Made by a program: the position numbers and the translations under genes
Shown: one piece after another, positions 8,555-16,587 of the stretch
Layout of the letters: each line of letters starts with the position of its first letter
Position numbering within the stretch: position 1 is the first letter of the stretch
Assembly: GCF_007293315.1 (NCBI RefSeq)
Contig: NZ_VLXZ01000021.1
Coordinates: 1-39,746, forward strand
Source: Alkalicoccobacillus porphyridii
GTDB taxonomy: Bacteria; Bacillota; Bacilli; Bacillales; Bacillaceae_D
DNA: 39,746 bases
Reading direction: 5' to 3'
The notes under the pieces: model-generated
Database searches by the model: none
Told to the model about the DNA's origin: nothing
Seen by the model: the letters and a program-made list of their open reading frames with translations, nothing else

Positions 8555-8706
8555 TTGACACAAGCGACCTATGTCTGATAAGATATAATAGAGATAAAAT
8601 TTACACAAAAAGTAAATAGATCCATTCTATATCGTATCACGATGACGTTGCATGAGCAAGGTCTATTTTTGCATTCTAAAACCCCTCTTATTGGAGGGGT
8701 TTTTTA
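8555..8706 (+). ncRNA. Candidate structured small RNA (promoter to terminator)
   Basis: Between divergent helD and the 62-bp repeats is an apparent compact transcription unit on the plus strand. A perfect -35 TTGACA lies at 8555-8560, and -10-like TAAGAT (8579-8584) or TATAAT (8584-8589) follows. The spacer is 18 bp for TAAGAT and an unfavourable 23 bp for TATAAT. About 85 nt then precede a strong terminator at 8678-8706. The intervening RNA can fold: AAATAGATCC (8614-8623) pairs with GGTCTATTT (8660-8668) with one bulge, and ATCGT-ATC-ACGAT (8631-8643) forms an inner hairpin. The only ORF is a spurious one crossing the terminator. It matches no RNA family I recognise, and the terminator could instead serve lipM. 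Confidence 0.4.
8678..8706. terminator. Strong hairpin terminator
   Basis: AAAACCCCTC and GAGGGGTTTT form a 10-bp stem around a 6-nt loop, followed by a T-run on the plus strand. The minus strand also ends in TTTT, so it may stop lipM readthrough as well. Confidence 0.85.
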
Positions 8707-8723
8707 TTTGATCCGCCCCTCCA

Positions 8724-9064
8724 TACTAAGAAAGACATTCGCTTTTTCAAGCCGTACTATGCTTTTACCAAGAACCAATCCCTCATACCAAGAAAGATCC
8801 TCGCTTTGCCAAGACGTACTCTGCTTTTACCAAGATCCAATCCCTCATACCAAGAAAGATCCTCGCTTTGCCAAGACGTAGTCCGTTTTTACCAAGACCC
8901 AATCCCTCATACCAAGAAAGATCCTCGCTTTGCCAAGACGTAGTCCGCTTTTACCAAGACCCTGCCCGCCATACCAAGAAAGATCCTCGCTTTGCCAAGA
9001 CGTAGTCCGCTTTTACCAAGACCCTGCCCGCCATACCAAGAAAGATCCTCGCTTTGCCAAGACT
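8724..9064. repeat. 62-bp tandem repeat array, about 5.5 units
   Basis: Units begin with TACCAAGAAAG at 8786, 8848, 8910, 8972 and 9034, exactly 62 bp apart. A degenerate first unit starts at 8724 and the last is truncated at about 9064. The last units are almost identical and the first diverge. Within each unit CCAAGA recurs at offsets 2, 23 and 44, giving steps of 21, 21 and 20 bp. Because 62 is not a multiple of 3, the frame shifts every unit, so the ORFs through it are not proteins. The array lies in the 3' flank of lipM. It is not a CRISPR, because the intervals are as conserved as the motif. Confidence 0.9.
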
Positions 9065-9127
9065 TTAAAAGGTGTAATCATATTAAGAGTGATCATTTCA
9101 TGTTCTTTCATTCTGAAATGCCTTCCT

Positions 9128-9967
9128 TCACTTCCGGAAATTCCATTCATCCTTACCATAGCGACGATCAATGATGGCTTGTACTTCGTCTTCTTCCTCA
9201 GAAGTAAGCGTGTAAGGCTCTAATTGAATGGAAAGTCCTCTCTCAAATCCAAGCTTAAAGATTGCGCTAGCTTCTTCGACTGTCATTGGAGTCTCTTTAA
9301 GTGCATTAATCGCTACGGCCTTGTTTTTAAAATTTCTCTGCATACGCTCTCGCAAACGATCACTTGAATAACGGAAAAGATCAAATAGTTTATCTTCATC
9401 AATATCTAAAATGATCGATCCATGCTGGAGGATAACCCCTTTTTGTCTCGTCTGTGCGCTTCCAGCGACCTTGCGTCCCTCCACCACAAGCTCGTACCAG
9501 GATGGCGCATCAAAACATACGGCAGATCGTGGATTTTTTAAGGCTTCCTTATCTTCTTCTGTAGAAGGTATGGAAAAATAAGCATCGAGTCCTGCTTCTT
9601 TAAATCCCTCTAAAAGTCCTTCTGAAATTACTCGGTATGCCTCTGTAACAGAAGCAGGCATGTTAGGGTGTGCCTCTGAAACAATGACACTATATGTAAG
9701 CTCTTGATCGTGTAATACACCACGACCACCCGTTGGCCTTCTGACAAAGCCTAAATTGTGCCGTTTGACCGCTTCCATATCCACTTCTTTTTCTACTCTT
9801 TGAAAGTAGCCAATGGATAGTGTCGCTGGATTCCATCCATAAAATCGAATGGTAGGAGGAATTTTTCCTTCACTATGCCAATTTAGGAGCGCTTCATCCA
9901 AAGCCATATTATAGGCGGGTGACTGTTTTCCAGAGTCAATAAATCTCCATATTTCTTTATCTACCAT
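9128..9967 (-). CDS. lipM: Octanoyl-[ACP]:GcvH octanoyltransferase LipM
   Basis: LipM transfers octanoate from acyl carrier protein to the GcvH protein, the first step of lipoate assembly in Bacillus. At 279 residues it matches B. subtilis LipM (YqhM). The lipoate-ligase-fold signature [18 protein letters not shown] lies at about 77-94. The acyl-accepting Cys151 is in [13 protein letters not shown], and Lys166 in [10 protein letters not shown] follows. These distinguish it from LplA ligases. The start is ATG 9967. It neighbours the gcv operon, whose GcvH partner receives the octanoyl group; gcvH itself is not in this window. The 62-bp tandem repeats lie directly downstream and may form its 3' untranslated region. 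Confidence 0.93.
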   Translation of the reverse strand: MVDKEIWRFIDSGKQSPAYNMALDEALLNWHSEGKIPPTIRFYGWNPATLSIGYFQRVEKEVDMEAVKRHNLGFVRRPTGGRGVLHDQELTYSVIVSEAHPNMPASVTEAYRVISEGLLEGFKEAGLDAYFSIPSTEEDKEALKNPRSAVCFDAPSWYELVVEGRKVAGSAQTRQKGVILQHGSIILDIDEDKLFDLFRYSSDRLRERMQRNFKNKAVAINALKETPMTVEEASAIFKLGFERGLSIQLEPYTLTSEEEDEVQAIIDRRYGKDEWNFRK

Positions 9968-10110
9968 TCCACTACCCCTTTCACTCTACATAAGTTTATC
10001 AAATTCGAATACAAAGAGCCAAGAAACTAGTGAACAGATTGCCAAATAGTGTAGAGACCTATATAATTTAATAGATAAGTTTTTAGTTGAAGGAGCGTGC
10101 AACACCCGTT

Positions 10111-10494
10111 ATGGAAATGCAGTATATTTTAATTGCCATTTTAACAGCCTTAATTGCATTTTTACTCGTTAGACGTTTTTACAAACCTAAATATTTAACC
10201 GTCTTAACGCAGGAAGATTTTATTAAGGGCTATCGCAAGGCCCAATTAATTGATGTCCGTGAACCAAGAGAATATGATGGTGGACATATTTTAGGTGCAC
10301 GAAACATACCCATGTCTCAAATTCGTCAAAGAATTAATGAATTCCGTACGGATCAGCCTATCTATCTTTATTGTCAGTCTGGCGCTAGAAGCAGACAAGC
10401 AGCTGGAATCATCCGTAAGAAACGCGGAGTCACTGAGATTTATCAATTAAAACACGGTTTCCGCCGTTGGACCGGCAAAATCAAAAAGAAATAA
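10111..10494 (+). CDS. yqhL: Membrane-anchored rhodanese YqhL
   Basis: This 127-residue protein has an N-terminal membrane segment (about residues 3-20) and a single rhodanese domain. The domain shows LIDVREPREYDGGHILGARNIP and the active-site loop CQSGARS, with a candidate persulfide Cys and the closing Arg. Rhodaneses move sulfane sulfur, but the acceptor here is unknown. The start is uncertain: ATG 10111 is chosen although the AAGGAG at 10090-10095 lies 15 nt upstream, which is long; ATG 10117 is an alternative. A TTG at 10087 has no site before it. The gene is divergent from lipM, as in B. subtilis, and ends at a terminator. Confidence 0.88.
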   Translation: MEMQYILIAILTALIAFLLVRRFYKPKYLTVLTQEDFIKGYRKAQLIDVREPREYDGGHILGARNIPMSQIRQRINEFRTDQPIYLYCQSGARSRQAAGIIRKKRGVTEIYQLKHGFRRWTGKIKKK

Positions 10495-10503
10495 TAACAA
10501 ACG

Positions 10504-10540
10504 AAAGCTACACTTACTAAGTAGGTGTAGCTTTTTTTAT
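10504..10540 (+). terminator. Terminator after yqhL
   Basis: AAAGCTACACTTAC pairs with GTAGGTGTAGCTTT, and a run of seven T follows. It separates yqhL from the two-component genes. Confidence 0.88.
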
Positions 10541-10624
10541 GAAGAAAAATCACAACTTGCTATGATTCTGTTCTCCATGTAAAGTAACGTTAATAAAACG
10601 GTTATTTAGAAGGGTTTGACCTTT

Positions 10625-11320
10625 ATGGCTACCAATAGAAGCATTTTAATTGTTGAAGACGAAGAAAAAATTGCACGTGTCCTCAAGCTTGAGCTTGAAT
10701 ATGAAGGCTATCAAACAGAGAGTGTTTATGATGGCTTAAAGGCTTGGGAGTTGGTGCAAGCACAATCATGGGCTCTTGTTATATTAGATGTAATGCTACC
10801 TGGCCTGAGTGGCATGGAAGTGCTACGTCGCATGCGAGATCGTCATGATAATACCCCCGTAATTATGCTCACAGCCCGAGATAATGTCGTGGATAAGGTC
10901 TCAGGACTTGATCAGGGGGCAAATGATTATGTAACCAAACCTTTTGAAATTGAGGAGTTGCTTGCAAGAATACGCGTTAACCTTAGGCATTCTATTACAC
11001 AAGAGCCGACATCTCATACCATTCAGGTAAATGACTTAATTGTCCAGACGGCCTCAAGAGAAGTGACCAGAGCCGGACAAGACATCACTCTCACCGCACG
11101 AGAGTTTGAGTTGTTGGTTTTTCTATTAAATCATCAAAATCAGGTACTAACTCGAGATCAGCTGCTTCAAAACGTTTGGGGGTTTGATTATATAGGTGAG
11201 ACAAATATCGTGGATGTGTATATACGATATCTTCGTCAAAAAATGGATAAGGGCTTTGATAATCCCTTATTACACACGGTTCGAGGGGCCGGGTATATGT
11301 TGAAAGACCGTAGCTCATGA
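10625..11320 (+). CDS. OmpR-family response regulator (YkoG-like)
   Basis: This 231-residue regulator has a receiver domain (about 6-118) and a winged-helix DNA-binding domain (about 130-230). The acidic pocket EDEE is at residues 11-14, the phospho-acceptor Asp55 is in VILDVMLPG, Thr83 is in MLTARD and Lys105 is in VTKPF. The C-terminal part carries LTAREFELLVFLLNH and VDVYIRYLRQKMD, typical of OmpR/PhoB. ATG 10625 has GAAGGG 10 nt upstream; a TTG at 10616 is possible but overlaps that site. The gene overlaps the kinase by 4 nt. Followed by a kinase and PepSY genes, the layout resembles B. subtilis ykoG-ykoH with ykoI/ykoJ. Confidence 0.92.
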   Translation: MATNRSILIVEDEEKIARVLKLELEYEGYQTESVYDGLKAWELVQAQSWALVILDVMLPGLSGMEVLRRMRDRHDNTPVIMLTARDNVVDKVSGLDQGANDYVTKPFEIEELLARIRVNLRHSITQEPTSHTIQVNDLIVQTASREVTRAGQDITLTAREFELLVFLLNHQNQVLTRDQLLQNVWGFDYIGETNIVDVYIRYLRQKMDKGFDNPLLHTVRGAGYMLKDRSS

Positions 11321-12672
11321 AGTTAAATCAGCGTATTACGTTGTTCTCAACCGTCTTTTTGTTTGTCATACTCGTGATAGTGAATAGTGCTGTCTATATC
11401 TTTTTTAAACAATTTATGCAAGAGTCTGAACGCAATCAAATTCAAGAACAAGGTCAAGCTGTACTTGAGATCATTGGAGATCATAACAGACCAAGCGTGT
11501 TACTTGATAATTATTTAATCGGTGAAGGCATGCTTCGAATAGTAAGGCCAGATGGTACAGTGGAAAAAGCACTTGCCGAAGATCCATCCATTATACATGT
11601 GCCGCCTGTTTATTCAGAACGACAATATGCTGATATCATCACTTTTAATGATCAAGAGTATGCTGTCTCTCGGCAGCCACTTATTTGGGATGATGGAACA
11701 GTCATGACACTTGAGAGAGTGGAATCAATTACTCATTACACCAATACTCTTATGTTACTCCAGCGCGTTTTAATCATTGCTTCATTTTTTGTTCTTATTC
11801 CTTCCTTTATTGCAGGGCAACTGTTAAGTCGGTTTATCTTAACTCCAATAAGAACATTAATAAGGACCATGCAGGAAATCAGTACAAAAGGCTCGTTCAA
11901 AAAAATTAATGTTCCATCTAAACAAACAGATGAGTTAGCTCAAATGAGTGTAACATTTAATCATATGATTGACTTATTACAACGAAATTTTGATCAGCAA
12001 CAGCAATTTGTTTCGGATGCATCCCATGAGCTAAAAACACCACTAACCGTTATTGAAAGCTATGCTCGTCTTTTAAAGCGTTGGGGCATGAAAGATCCCG
12101 CTATCTTGGATGAAGCTGTTGAAGCAATTTATTCTGAAGCCTTACGAATGCGAGGTATGACCCAGCAAATGCTTGACCTCGCCAACGGAGAAACAGAAAC
12201 GCTACAGCTAGAGCAGGCTGTTAATCTAACAGAAGTTATAAAAGAGACAGCAGAACGAATGAGCCGATCTTTTAAGCGTGACATTGAGCTAACCTTGAGT
12301 GAAAACGTTTGGGTTTTAGGTCGAGACGATAAATACAAACAGCTGCTCTTTATATTGCTTGAGAATGGATTTAAATACAGTCAGGATGCTCTTCGTATTG
12401 AGTTGTACATTCAAAAAGACAAAGCTATGCTAGAAGTAGCCGATTCAGGAATTGGTATTCCTAAAGAGTCCCACTCTCGTATATTTGAACGTTTCTTTCG
12501 AGTGTCTGAAGACCGCAACCGTCAATCTGGTGGCTCAGGTTTAGGTCTCGCGATCGCCAAAAAAATTGTTGATGATTACACTGGCAGCATTTATGTAAAA
12601 AGCGCAGTAGGGAAAGGCTCTACGTTTGTTGTAAGCCTGCCATTGCATATACTCAAGGAGGAGCAAACGTGA
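11317..12672 (+). CDS. Sensor histidine kinase (YkoH-like)
   Basis: This is a 451-residue membrane kinase. The first membrane segment is at about residues 8-31, and an extracytoplasmic loop of about 115 residues follows. The second membrane segment is at about 148-170, then a HAMP domain. HisKA has His237 in FVSDASHELKTPL. The ATP-binding domain has LLENGFKYS, ADSGIGIP and the glycine-rich GGSGLGLAIAKKIV. It should phosphorylate the upstream regulator, whose stop codon overlaps this ATG. The extracytoplasmic signal is unknown. The PepSY proteins encoded next are extracytoplasmic and could modulate the sensor loop or be its output; this is inference from context. Confidence 0.92.
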   Translation: MKLNQRITLFSTVFLFVILVIVNSAVYIFFKQFMQESERNQIQEQGQAVLEIIGDHNRPSVLLDNYLIGEGMLRIVRPDGTVEKALAEDPSIIHVPPVYSERQYADIITFNDQEYAVSRQPLIWDDGTVMTLERVESITHYTNTLMLLQRVLIIASFFVLIPSFIAGQLLSRFILTPIRTLIRTMQEISTKGSFKKINVPSKQTDELAQMSVTFNHMIDLLQRNFDQQQQFVSDASHELKTPLTVIESYARLLKRWGMKDPAILDEAVEAIYSEALRMRGMTQQMLDLANGETETLQLEQAVNLTEVIKETAERMSRSFKRDIELTLSENVWVLGRDDKYKQLLFILLENGFKYSQDALRIELYIQKDKAMLEVADSGIGIPKESHSRIFERFFRVSEDRNRQSGGSGLGLAIAKKIVDDYTGSIYVKSAVGKGSTFVVSLPLHILKEEQT

Positions 12673-13373
12673 TGAAATCGCCTATACGTATTACCTTATC
12701 CATCATAGCTCTGGTCCTAAGTATAACTGTCGTGTTATTTCTTGTATTTCGTCCTCTAGACCAGTCCGTTAGTATGGAAGATGTAAGAGAGATGATTGTG
12801 TCACAATACGGGAGCGAACCTACGGAGATACGCTTAGCAGACGGAATCTATTACGCCTCCATCGAGCGGATTGACGGTTTATATGAAATAGAAATTAGCG
12901 AAGAGACTGGAACGATACTTGCTCTTGTGCCCTTAGAAGATCGCGAGCCAGAACCTTCAAATGGACCCGTTGAACAACTAAATGAGTCTGAAGCTAGGCA
13001 AAGGTTTCTTGAACTAGCACCAAATGAGGCAAATATTAAAACCCTAACTCTTGTGAATAGCTCTCCTCCCATTTGGAGAGCAGAAATTGATACCGATACA
13101 GATGAAGGCAATATTGAAATAGACGCAATATCCGGGGAAGAACGCTCTAATGATTTTTCTGGTGAATTGATGGAACAGCCTACCTATATATCAGAAGAAA
13201 ATGCTAAAGAAATCGCACTCGCAGAAGTAGACGGTGTGGTAGATGATGTAGATTTAGAAGAAGCAGATGGGCGTATGGTATATGAAGTAGAGATTGAAAA
13301 CGAGGAAACAGACGAGGATGTAACAATCATCATTGACGCGATCACAGGGCAAATTATTCAGTTTGAATATTAA
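12669..13373 (+). CDS. Membrane-anchored PepSY-domain protein
   Basis: This 234-residue protein has one N-terminal membrane segment (about 8-29) and three PepSY-like modules in an acidic extracytoplasmic region. They lie at about 35-82, 107-155 and 172-234, each ending in a sheet such as YEIEISEETGTILAL or YEVEIENEETDEDV. PepSY domains were proposed to inhibit peptidases outside the cytoplasm, though direct evidence is limited. AAGGAGGAG at 12655-12663 lies 7 nt from GTG 12669 and 10 nt from ATG 12672; both starts are possible. The start overlaps the kinase stop, so the three genes form one operon. Confidence 0.85.
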   Translation: MMKSPIRITLSIIALVLSITVVLFLVFRPLDQSVSMEDVREMIVSQYGSEPTEIRLADGIYYASIERIDGLYEIEISEETGTILALVPLEDREPEPSNGPVEQLNESEARQRFLELAPNEANIKTLTLVNSSPPIWRAEIDTDTDEGNIEIDAISGEERSNDFSGELMEQPTYISEENAKEIALAEVDGVVDDVDLEEADGRMVYEVEIENEETDEDVTIIIDAITGQIIQFEY

Positions 13374-13378
13374 TCTGT

Positions 13379-13434
13379 TTCTCATCAAATTCTCATTTTA
13401 TATTCAGCTTTCTTTCATTTTTATTATCTATACT
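13379..13434 (+). promoter_or_regulatory. 11-bp-phased direct repeats and -10 before the secreted PepSY gene
   Basis: TTCTCAT occurs at 13379-13385 and 13390-13396, exactly 11 bp apart. Weaker copies fall on the same phase at 13401 (TATTCAG) and 13412 (CTTTCAT). A -10 TATACT lies at 13429-13434, while the -35 position (AGCTTT) is poor. Tandem 11-bp repeats replacing a good -35 are typical of promoters activated by OmpR/PhoB-type regulators. The cognate candidate is the regulator encoded at 10625-11320. No binding is proven. Confidence 0.5.
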
Positions 13435-13481
13435 GTGGTTAGAATCACATAATCACTCATTAGAAAGGAAGCTGAAAATCA

Positions 13482-14225
13482 ATGAAAAAACCACTCGCAT
13501 TAACACTGGTAGGATTATTAACCATTGGAGGAACATCAGCCGCCTTAGCCTCGACAGCAACAACCAAAGCGGAAGCAGATCCTGTATTAACCGCTCAAAA
13601 CGCAAACAGTCCGATTTCAGAGCAGGAGGCTAAAAAGATTGCAGAAGCATTTATTGGTGGAAAAGTTACGGACATAGAAAAAGATTTTAATGATGGCGCT
13701 TTGTATTACGAAGTAGAAGTAGATCTATATGGGGAAGAGTTTGATGTAGATATATCTGAAGAAAATGGACAAATTGTAGATACAGATGGTAACTTACTAA
13801 AAACAAATGCTGCCTCAGCTGCGCCTATTGCACCAAAAGAAGCAGAATCAGCTGCTAAACAAGCTGTTGATCTAGATACAATTATTCAAACCGAACTAGA
13901 AGTTGAAAACGCTCAATTTGTATATGAGGTTGAATTTAATGTACATGGTGATGGTGAAGACGTTAAAGTAAGTGGAGAAACAGGTGAAATCCTCTCCATT
14001 GATGATGACTTTAATATAAACCCATCAGGAGATCAAATTTCAGCAGAGGAAGCAAAAGCCATCGCCATTAAAGAAGTCGGCGAAGGAGCAAAGGTAACCG
14101 AGGTTGATTTAGATACCGACGACGGAATCTCGATTTACGAAATTGAATTAAATCTAAACGGAACAGAGTATGACGTTGATCTAGATGCCAATACAAAAGA
14201 AGTGTTAAAAGTTGAAAAAGATTAA
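13482..14225 (+). CDS. Secreted PepSY-domain protein
   Basis: This 247-residue exported protein starts with a signal peptide MKKPLALTLVGLLTIGGTS, with a probable cleavage after ALA near residue 23. There is no lipobox Cys. Three PepSY repeats follow at about 43-100, 113-165 and 188-247, each with an SxEEAKxIA-like helix and a YEVEVDL-like strand pair. The mature part is highly acidic, which suits an extracellular, possibly cation-rich or alkaline, environment; that is inference. AGAAAGGAAG precedes the ATG. It has its own promoter region with phased repeats, so it may be the main output of the upstream two-component system. It ends at a GC-rich terminator. Confidence 0.88.
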   Translation: MKKPLALTLVGLLTIGGTSAALASTATTKAEADPVLTAQNANSPISEQEAKKIAEAFIGGKVTDIEKDFNDGALYYEVEVDLYGEEFDVDISEENGQIVDTDGNLLKTNAASAAPIAPKEAESAAKQAVDLDTIIQTELEVENAQFVYEVEFNVHGDGEDVKVSGETGEILSIDDDFNINPSGDQISAEEAKAIAIKEVGEGAKVTEVDLDTDDGISIYEIELNLNGTEYDVDLDANTKEVLKVEKD

Positions 14226-14232
14226 GTTAAGG

Positions 14233-14258
14233 AGGCCTGCAGTCGCGGGCTTTTTTTA
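14233..14258 (+). terminator. Terminator after the PepSY gene
   Basis: GCCTGC and GCGGGC pair around the loop AGTC, followed by seven T. Confidence 0.8.
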
Positions 14259-14267
14259 ATAGAGTTC

Positions 14268-15019
14268 TTATTATTGTATAAATACTGATGCTACTACCTA
14301 TCTAACAAGCAGACGAAGATGAAGAGCCGAAACCTGTAGGATAAAAGGAGGTCATTGAAAAAGTCATCAAGTCATCGAGAAATGAGCTTATGCACCGCTA
14401 CAGGAGAAAACTTCGCTAATGTTTTGATATAAACAATTTAAGAACGTTCGCAGTCTAATAAAAATAGTTTTTCAGTAACCTCGATAAAAGGAGGCCACTG
14501 AAAAAGACGGTTTACCTTAAATATACATGCTAGTTTAATGATGTGAAAAGCGAATATAATCCCTCTTGTTACAAGGATATAAGAAATGAGAGGTAGATCC
14601 ATCGGAAGGAAGCCGAATACATCGGAAAGTGCAGAAAATACATCGGAAGACGATCTAAACACGCATGCGTAAGTCGGAAAGCACAACCAACCCACTACCA
14701 TCCCGACCCCACGGATGGAAAATGCGCAAAAAGCATCATGTGCTGCGCGAAAAAGCGGAGTGCGTGCGCGGAAGGAGAAAACGAAGCTTCACCGGGAAAG
14801 CACGTGGCAGACCGACATTGAAGTGACGCCCTCTGGCACTTCAAGGGTTAAGGCCGCACCCATGGAGCTTCCTGTAGCGATGTTAATGAGCTCAGTTTAT
14901 ATGACTTTTTCAGTGACCTCGTTAAAAAGGGTTCAATGAGATAAACCGACGTAGTCGTGTTAGCTCATTACCTTCCCTTGGGTAAGTGCCCCCCTATTTT
15001 GGGAGCGTCTGCCGAAGAA
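14268..15019. repeat. Composite intergenic repeat, copy B
   Basis: This 898-bp gene-free gap holds two inverted-repeat elements of the same family. One is bounded by GAGGTCATTGAAAAAGTC (14348-14365) and TTTTTCAGTAACCTC (to 14482). The other is bounded by GAGGCCACTGAAAAAGAC (14491-14508) and GACTTTTTCAGTGACCTC (14903-14920). The part from about 14800 contains the internal blocks of copies A and C. A shared tail follows (14921-15019), with CGACGTAGTCG, a TGCCCCC-CTATTTTGG-like block and GCCGAAGAA. No transposase or credible ORF lies inside. The short ORFs here have unlike-protein composition and are not supported. Confidence 0.75.
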
Positions 15020-15080
15020 ATGAATCATAAACCGCCCTCTAGCGAAAAAAGATAATATACAAATAAACTTGGAAACTGAC

Positions 15081-15115
15081 AAAAAACAAGGAAGGTCTCC
15101 CCTCCTTGTTTTTCA
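15081..15115 (-). terminator. Terminator of the gcv operon
   Basis: AAAAACAAGGAAGG pairs imperfectly with CCTCCTTGTTTTT, with T-runs on both strands. It lies 9 bp after the gcvPB stop. Confidence 0.88.
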
Positions 15116-15123
15116 TTTACCTG

Positions 15124-16587
15124 TTATTCTGCTTTTTCATAACGCAACACTGGTTTACGTGCTGCCAGCGTTTCATCTAAACGTCCAATCACCGTATGAT
15201 GCGGCGCCTCTTGAACAATTTCAGGATTCTCTTCAGCTTCCTTAGCAATTTGAATCATCGCGTCGATAAATTCATCTAACGTTTCTTTTGATTCTGTTTC
15301 TGTTGGCTCAATCATCATACATTCCTCTACATTTAACGGGAAGTAGATGGTTGGTGGATGATAACCAAAATCAAGTAATCGTTTGGCAATATCCAATGTA
15401 CGTACACCTAGCTTCTTCTGACGTTTGCCTGAGAGGACAAACTCATGCTGGCAATGCTGTGTGTATGGCAGATCATAATGCGGTGCCAAACGACGCATCA
15501 TGTAATTTGCATTTAACACGGCAAATTCAGAAACCTGACGTAGTCCCTCTGGTCCCATTGTCCGAATATATGTGTAAGCACGCACGTTGATTCCATAGTT
15601 TCCGTAATAAGGCTTAACACGGCCGATGGATTTAGGTCGGTTATAATCAAAGTCATAACCCGATGCCGTTTTCACCAAGATTGGTTTAGGGAGGAACTCA
15701 ATCAGATCTTTTTTCACCCCAACTGGCCCAGAACCCGGTCCGCCACCACCGTGTGGTCCGGTAAACGTTTTGTGAAGATTTAAGTGAACAACATCAAAGC
15801 CCATATCTCCTGGTCTCGCAATTCCAAGAATAGCATTTGAGTTTGCTCCATCATAATATAGCTTTCCGCCTGCTTTATGAATGATTGAAGCCATCTCGAC
15901 AATATAGCTTTCAAATAGTCCAAGTGTATTTGGGTTAGTTAGCATGAGAGCTGCTGTTTCATCACTCACTACCTCACGTAAGTGCTCTAAATCTACAAGA
16001 CCATGCTCATCTGTACGTACGGTAACGGATTGAAATCCTGCCACTGTGGCTGATGCTGGGTTCGTACCGTGTGCTGAATCCGGAACAATTACTTTTGTAC
16101 GTTTAGAATCGCCCCGCGCTTCATGATAGGCGCGAATCATCATTAATCCTGTCCACTCTCCATGTGCACCGGCTGCTGGCTGAAGGGTCACTTCGTCCAT
16201 TCCTGTGATTTCTGCTAGAGACGTCTGAAGGTTATGAAGTAATTCTAGTGAGCCTTGAACTTGAGCCACAGGCTGATACGGATGGACATTTGCTAGTCCA
16301 TCAATACGAGCAACATCTTCATTAATTTTAGGGTTGTATTTCATCGTACAAGATCCTAATGGATAAAATCCTGAGTCCACGCCATGATTTCGATTTGACA
16401 AGGCCGTGTAATGCCGCATAATTTGCAGCTCTGAAACCTCGGGAAGCTCAGGCTCTTGAGCTCGAACATACTCATCTGGAAGTAACGAGCTTAAATCCTG
16501 TTCTGGAATATCAAGATCCGGCAGGCTATGTCCAACTCGTCCAGGTCTGCTTATTTCAAAAATTAATGCTTGGTTTTTTGTACTCAT
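15124..16587 (-). CDS. gcvPB: Glycine dehydrogenase (decarboxylating) subunit 2
   Basis: This is the 487-residue beta subunit of the two-subunit P-protein of the glycine cleavage system. P-protein decarboxylates glycine and passes the aminomethyl group to lipoyl-GcvH. The PLP lysine is Lys273 in [14 protein letters not shown]. The substrate and cofactor segments [17 protein letters not shown] and [12 protein letters not shown] are intact. The start ATG overlaps the gcvPA stop codon (ATGA), so the two subunits are translationally coupled, as expected for an obligate pair. It is the last gene of gcvT-gcvPA-gcvPB and is followed by a strong terminator. Confidence 0.96.
   Translation of the reverse strand: MSTKNQALIFEISRPGRVGHSLPDLDIPEQDLSSLLPDEYVRAQEPELPEVSELQIMRHYTALSNRNHGVDSGFYPLGSCTMKYNPKINEDVARIDGLANVHPYQPVAQVQGSLELLHNLQTSLAEITGMDEVTLQPAAGAHGEWTGLMMIRAYHEARGDSKRTKVIVPDSAHGTNPASATVAGFQSVTVRTDEHGLVDLEHLREVVSDETAALMLTNPNTLGLFESYIVEMASIIHKAGGKLYYDGANSNAILGIARPGDMGFDVVHLNLHKTFTGPHGGGGPGSGPVGVKKDLIEFLPKPILVKTASGYDFDYNRPKSIGRVKPYYGNYGINVRAYTYIRTMGPEGLRQVSEFAVLNANYMMRRLAPHYDLPYTQHCQHEFVLSGKRQKKLGVRTLDIAKRLLDFGYHPPTIYFPLNVEECMMIEPTETESKETLDEFIDAMIQIAKEAEENPEIVQEAPHHTVIGRLDETLAARKPVLRYEKAE

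Noticed and set aside
8724-9064. CRISPR array
   Set aside because: The would-be spacers are as conserved as the repeats, the spacing is a simple 62-bp tandem, and no cas genes are present.
8642-9223. ORFs running through the 62-bp repeats
   Set aside because: Unit length 62 shifts the frame each repeat, the frames cross a terminator, and there are no ribosome binding sites.
14438-14939. Short ORFs on both strands in the repeat-rich gap
   Set aside because: They lie inside the inverted-repeat element, have no ribosome binding site and no protein-like pattern.
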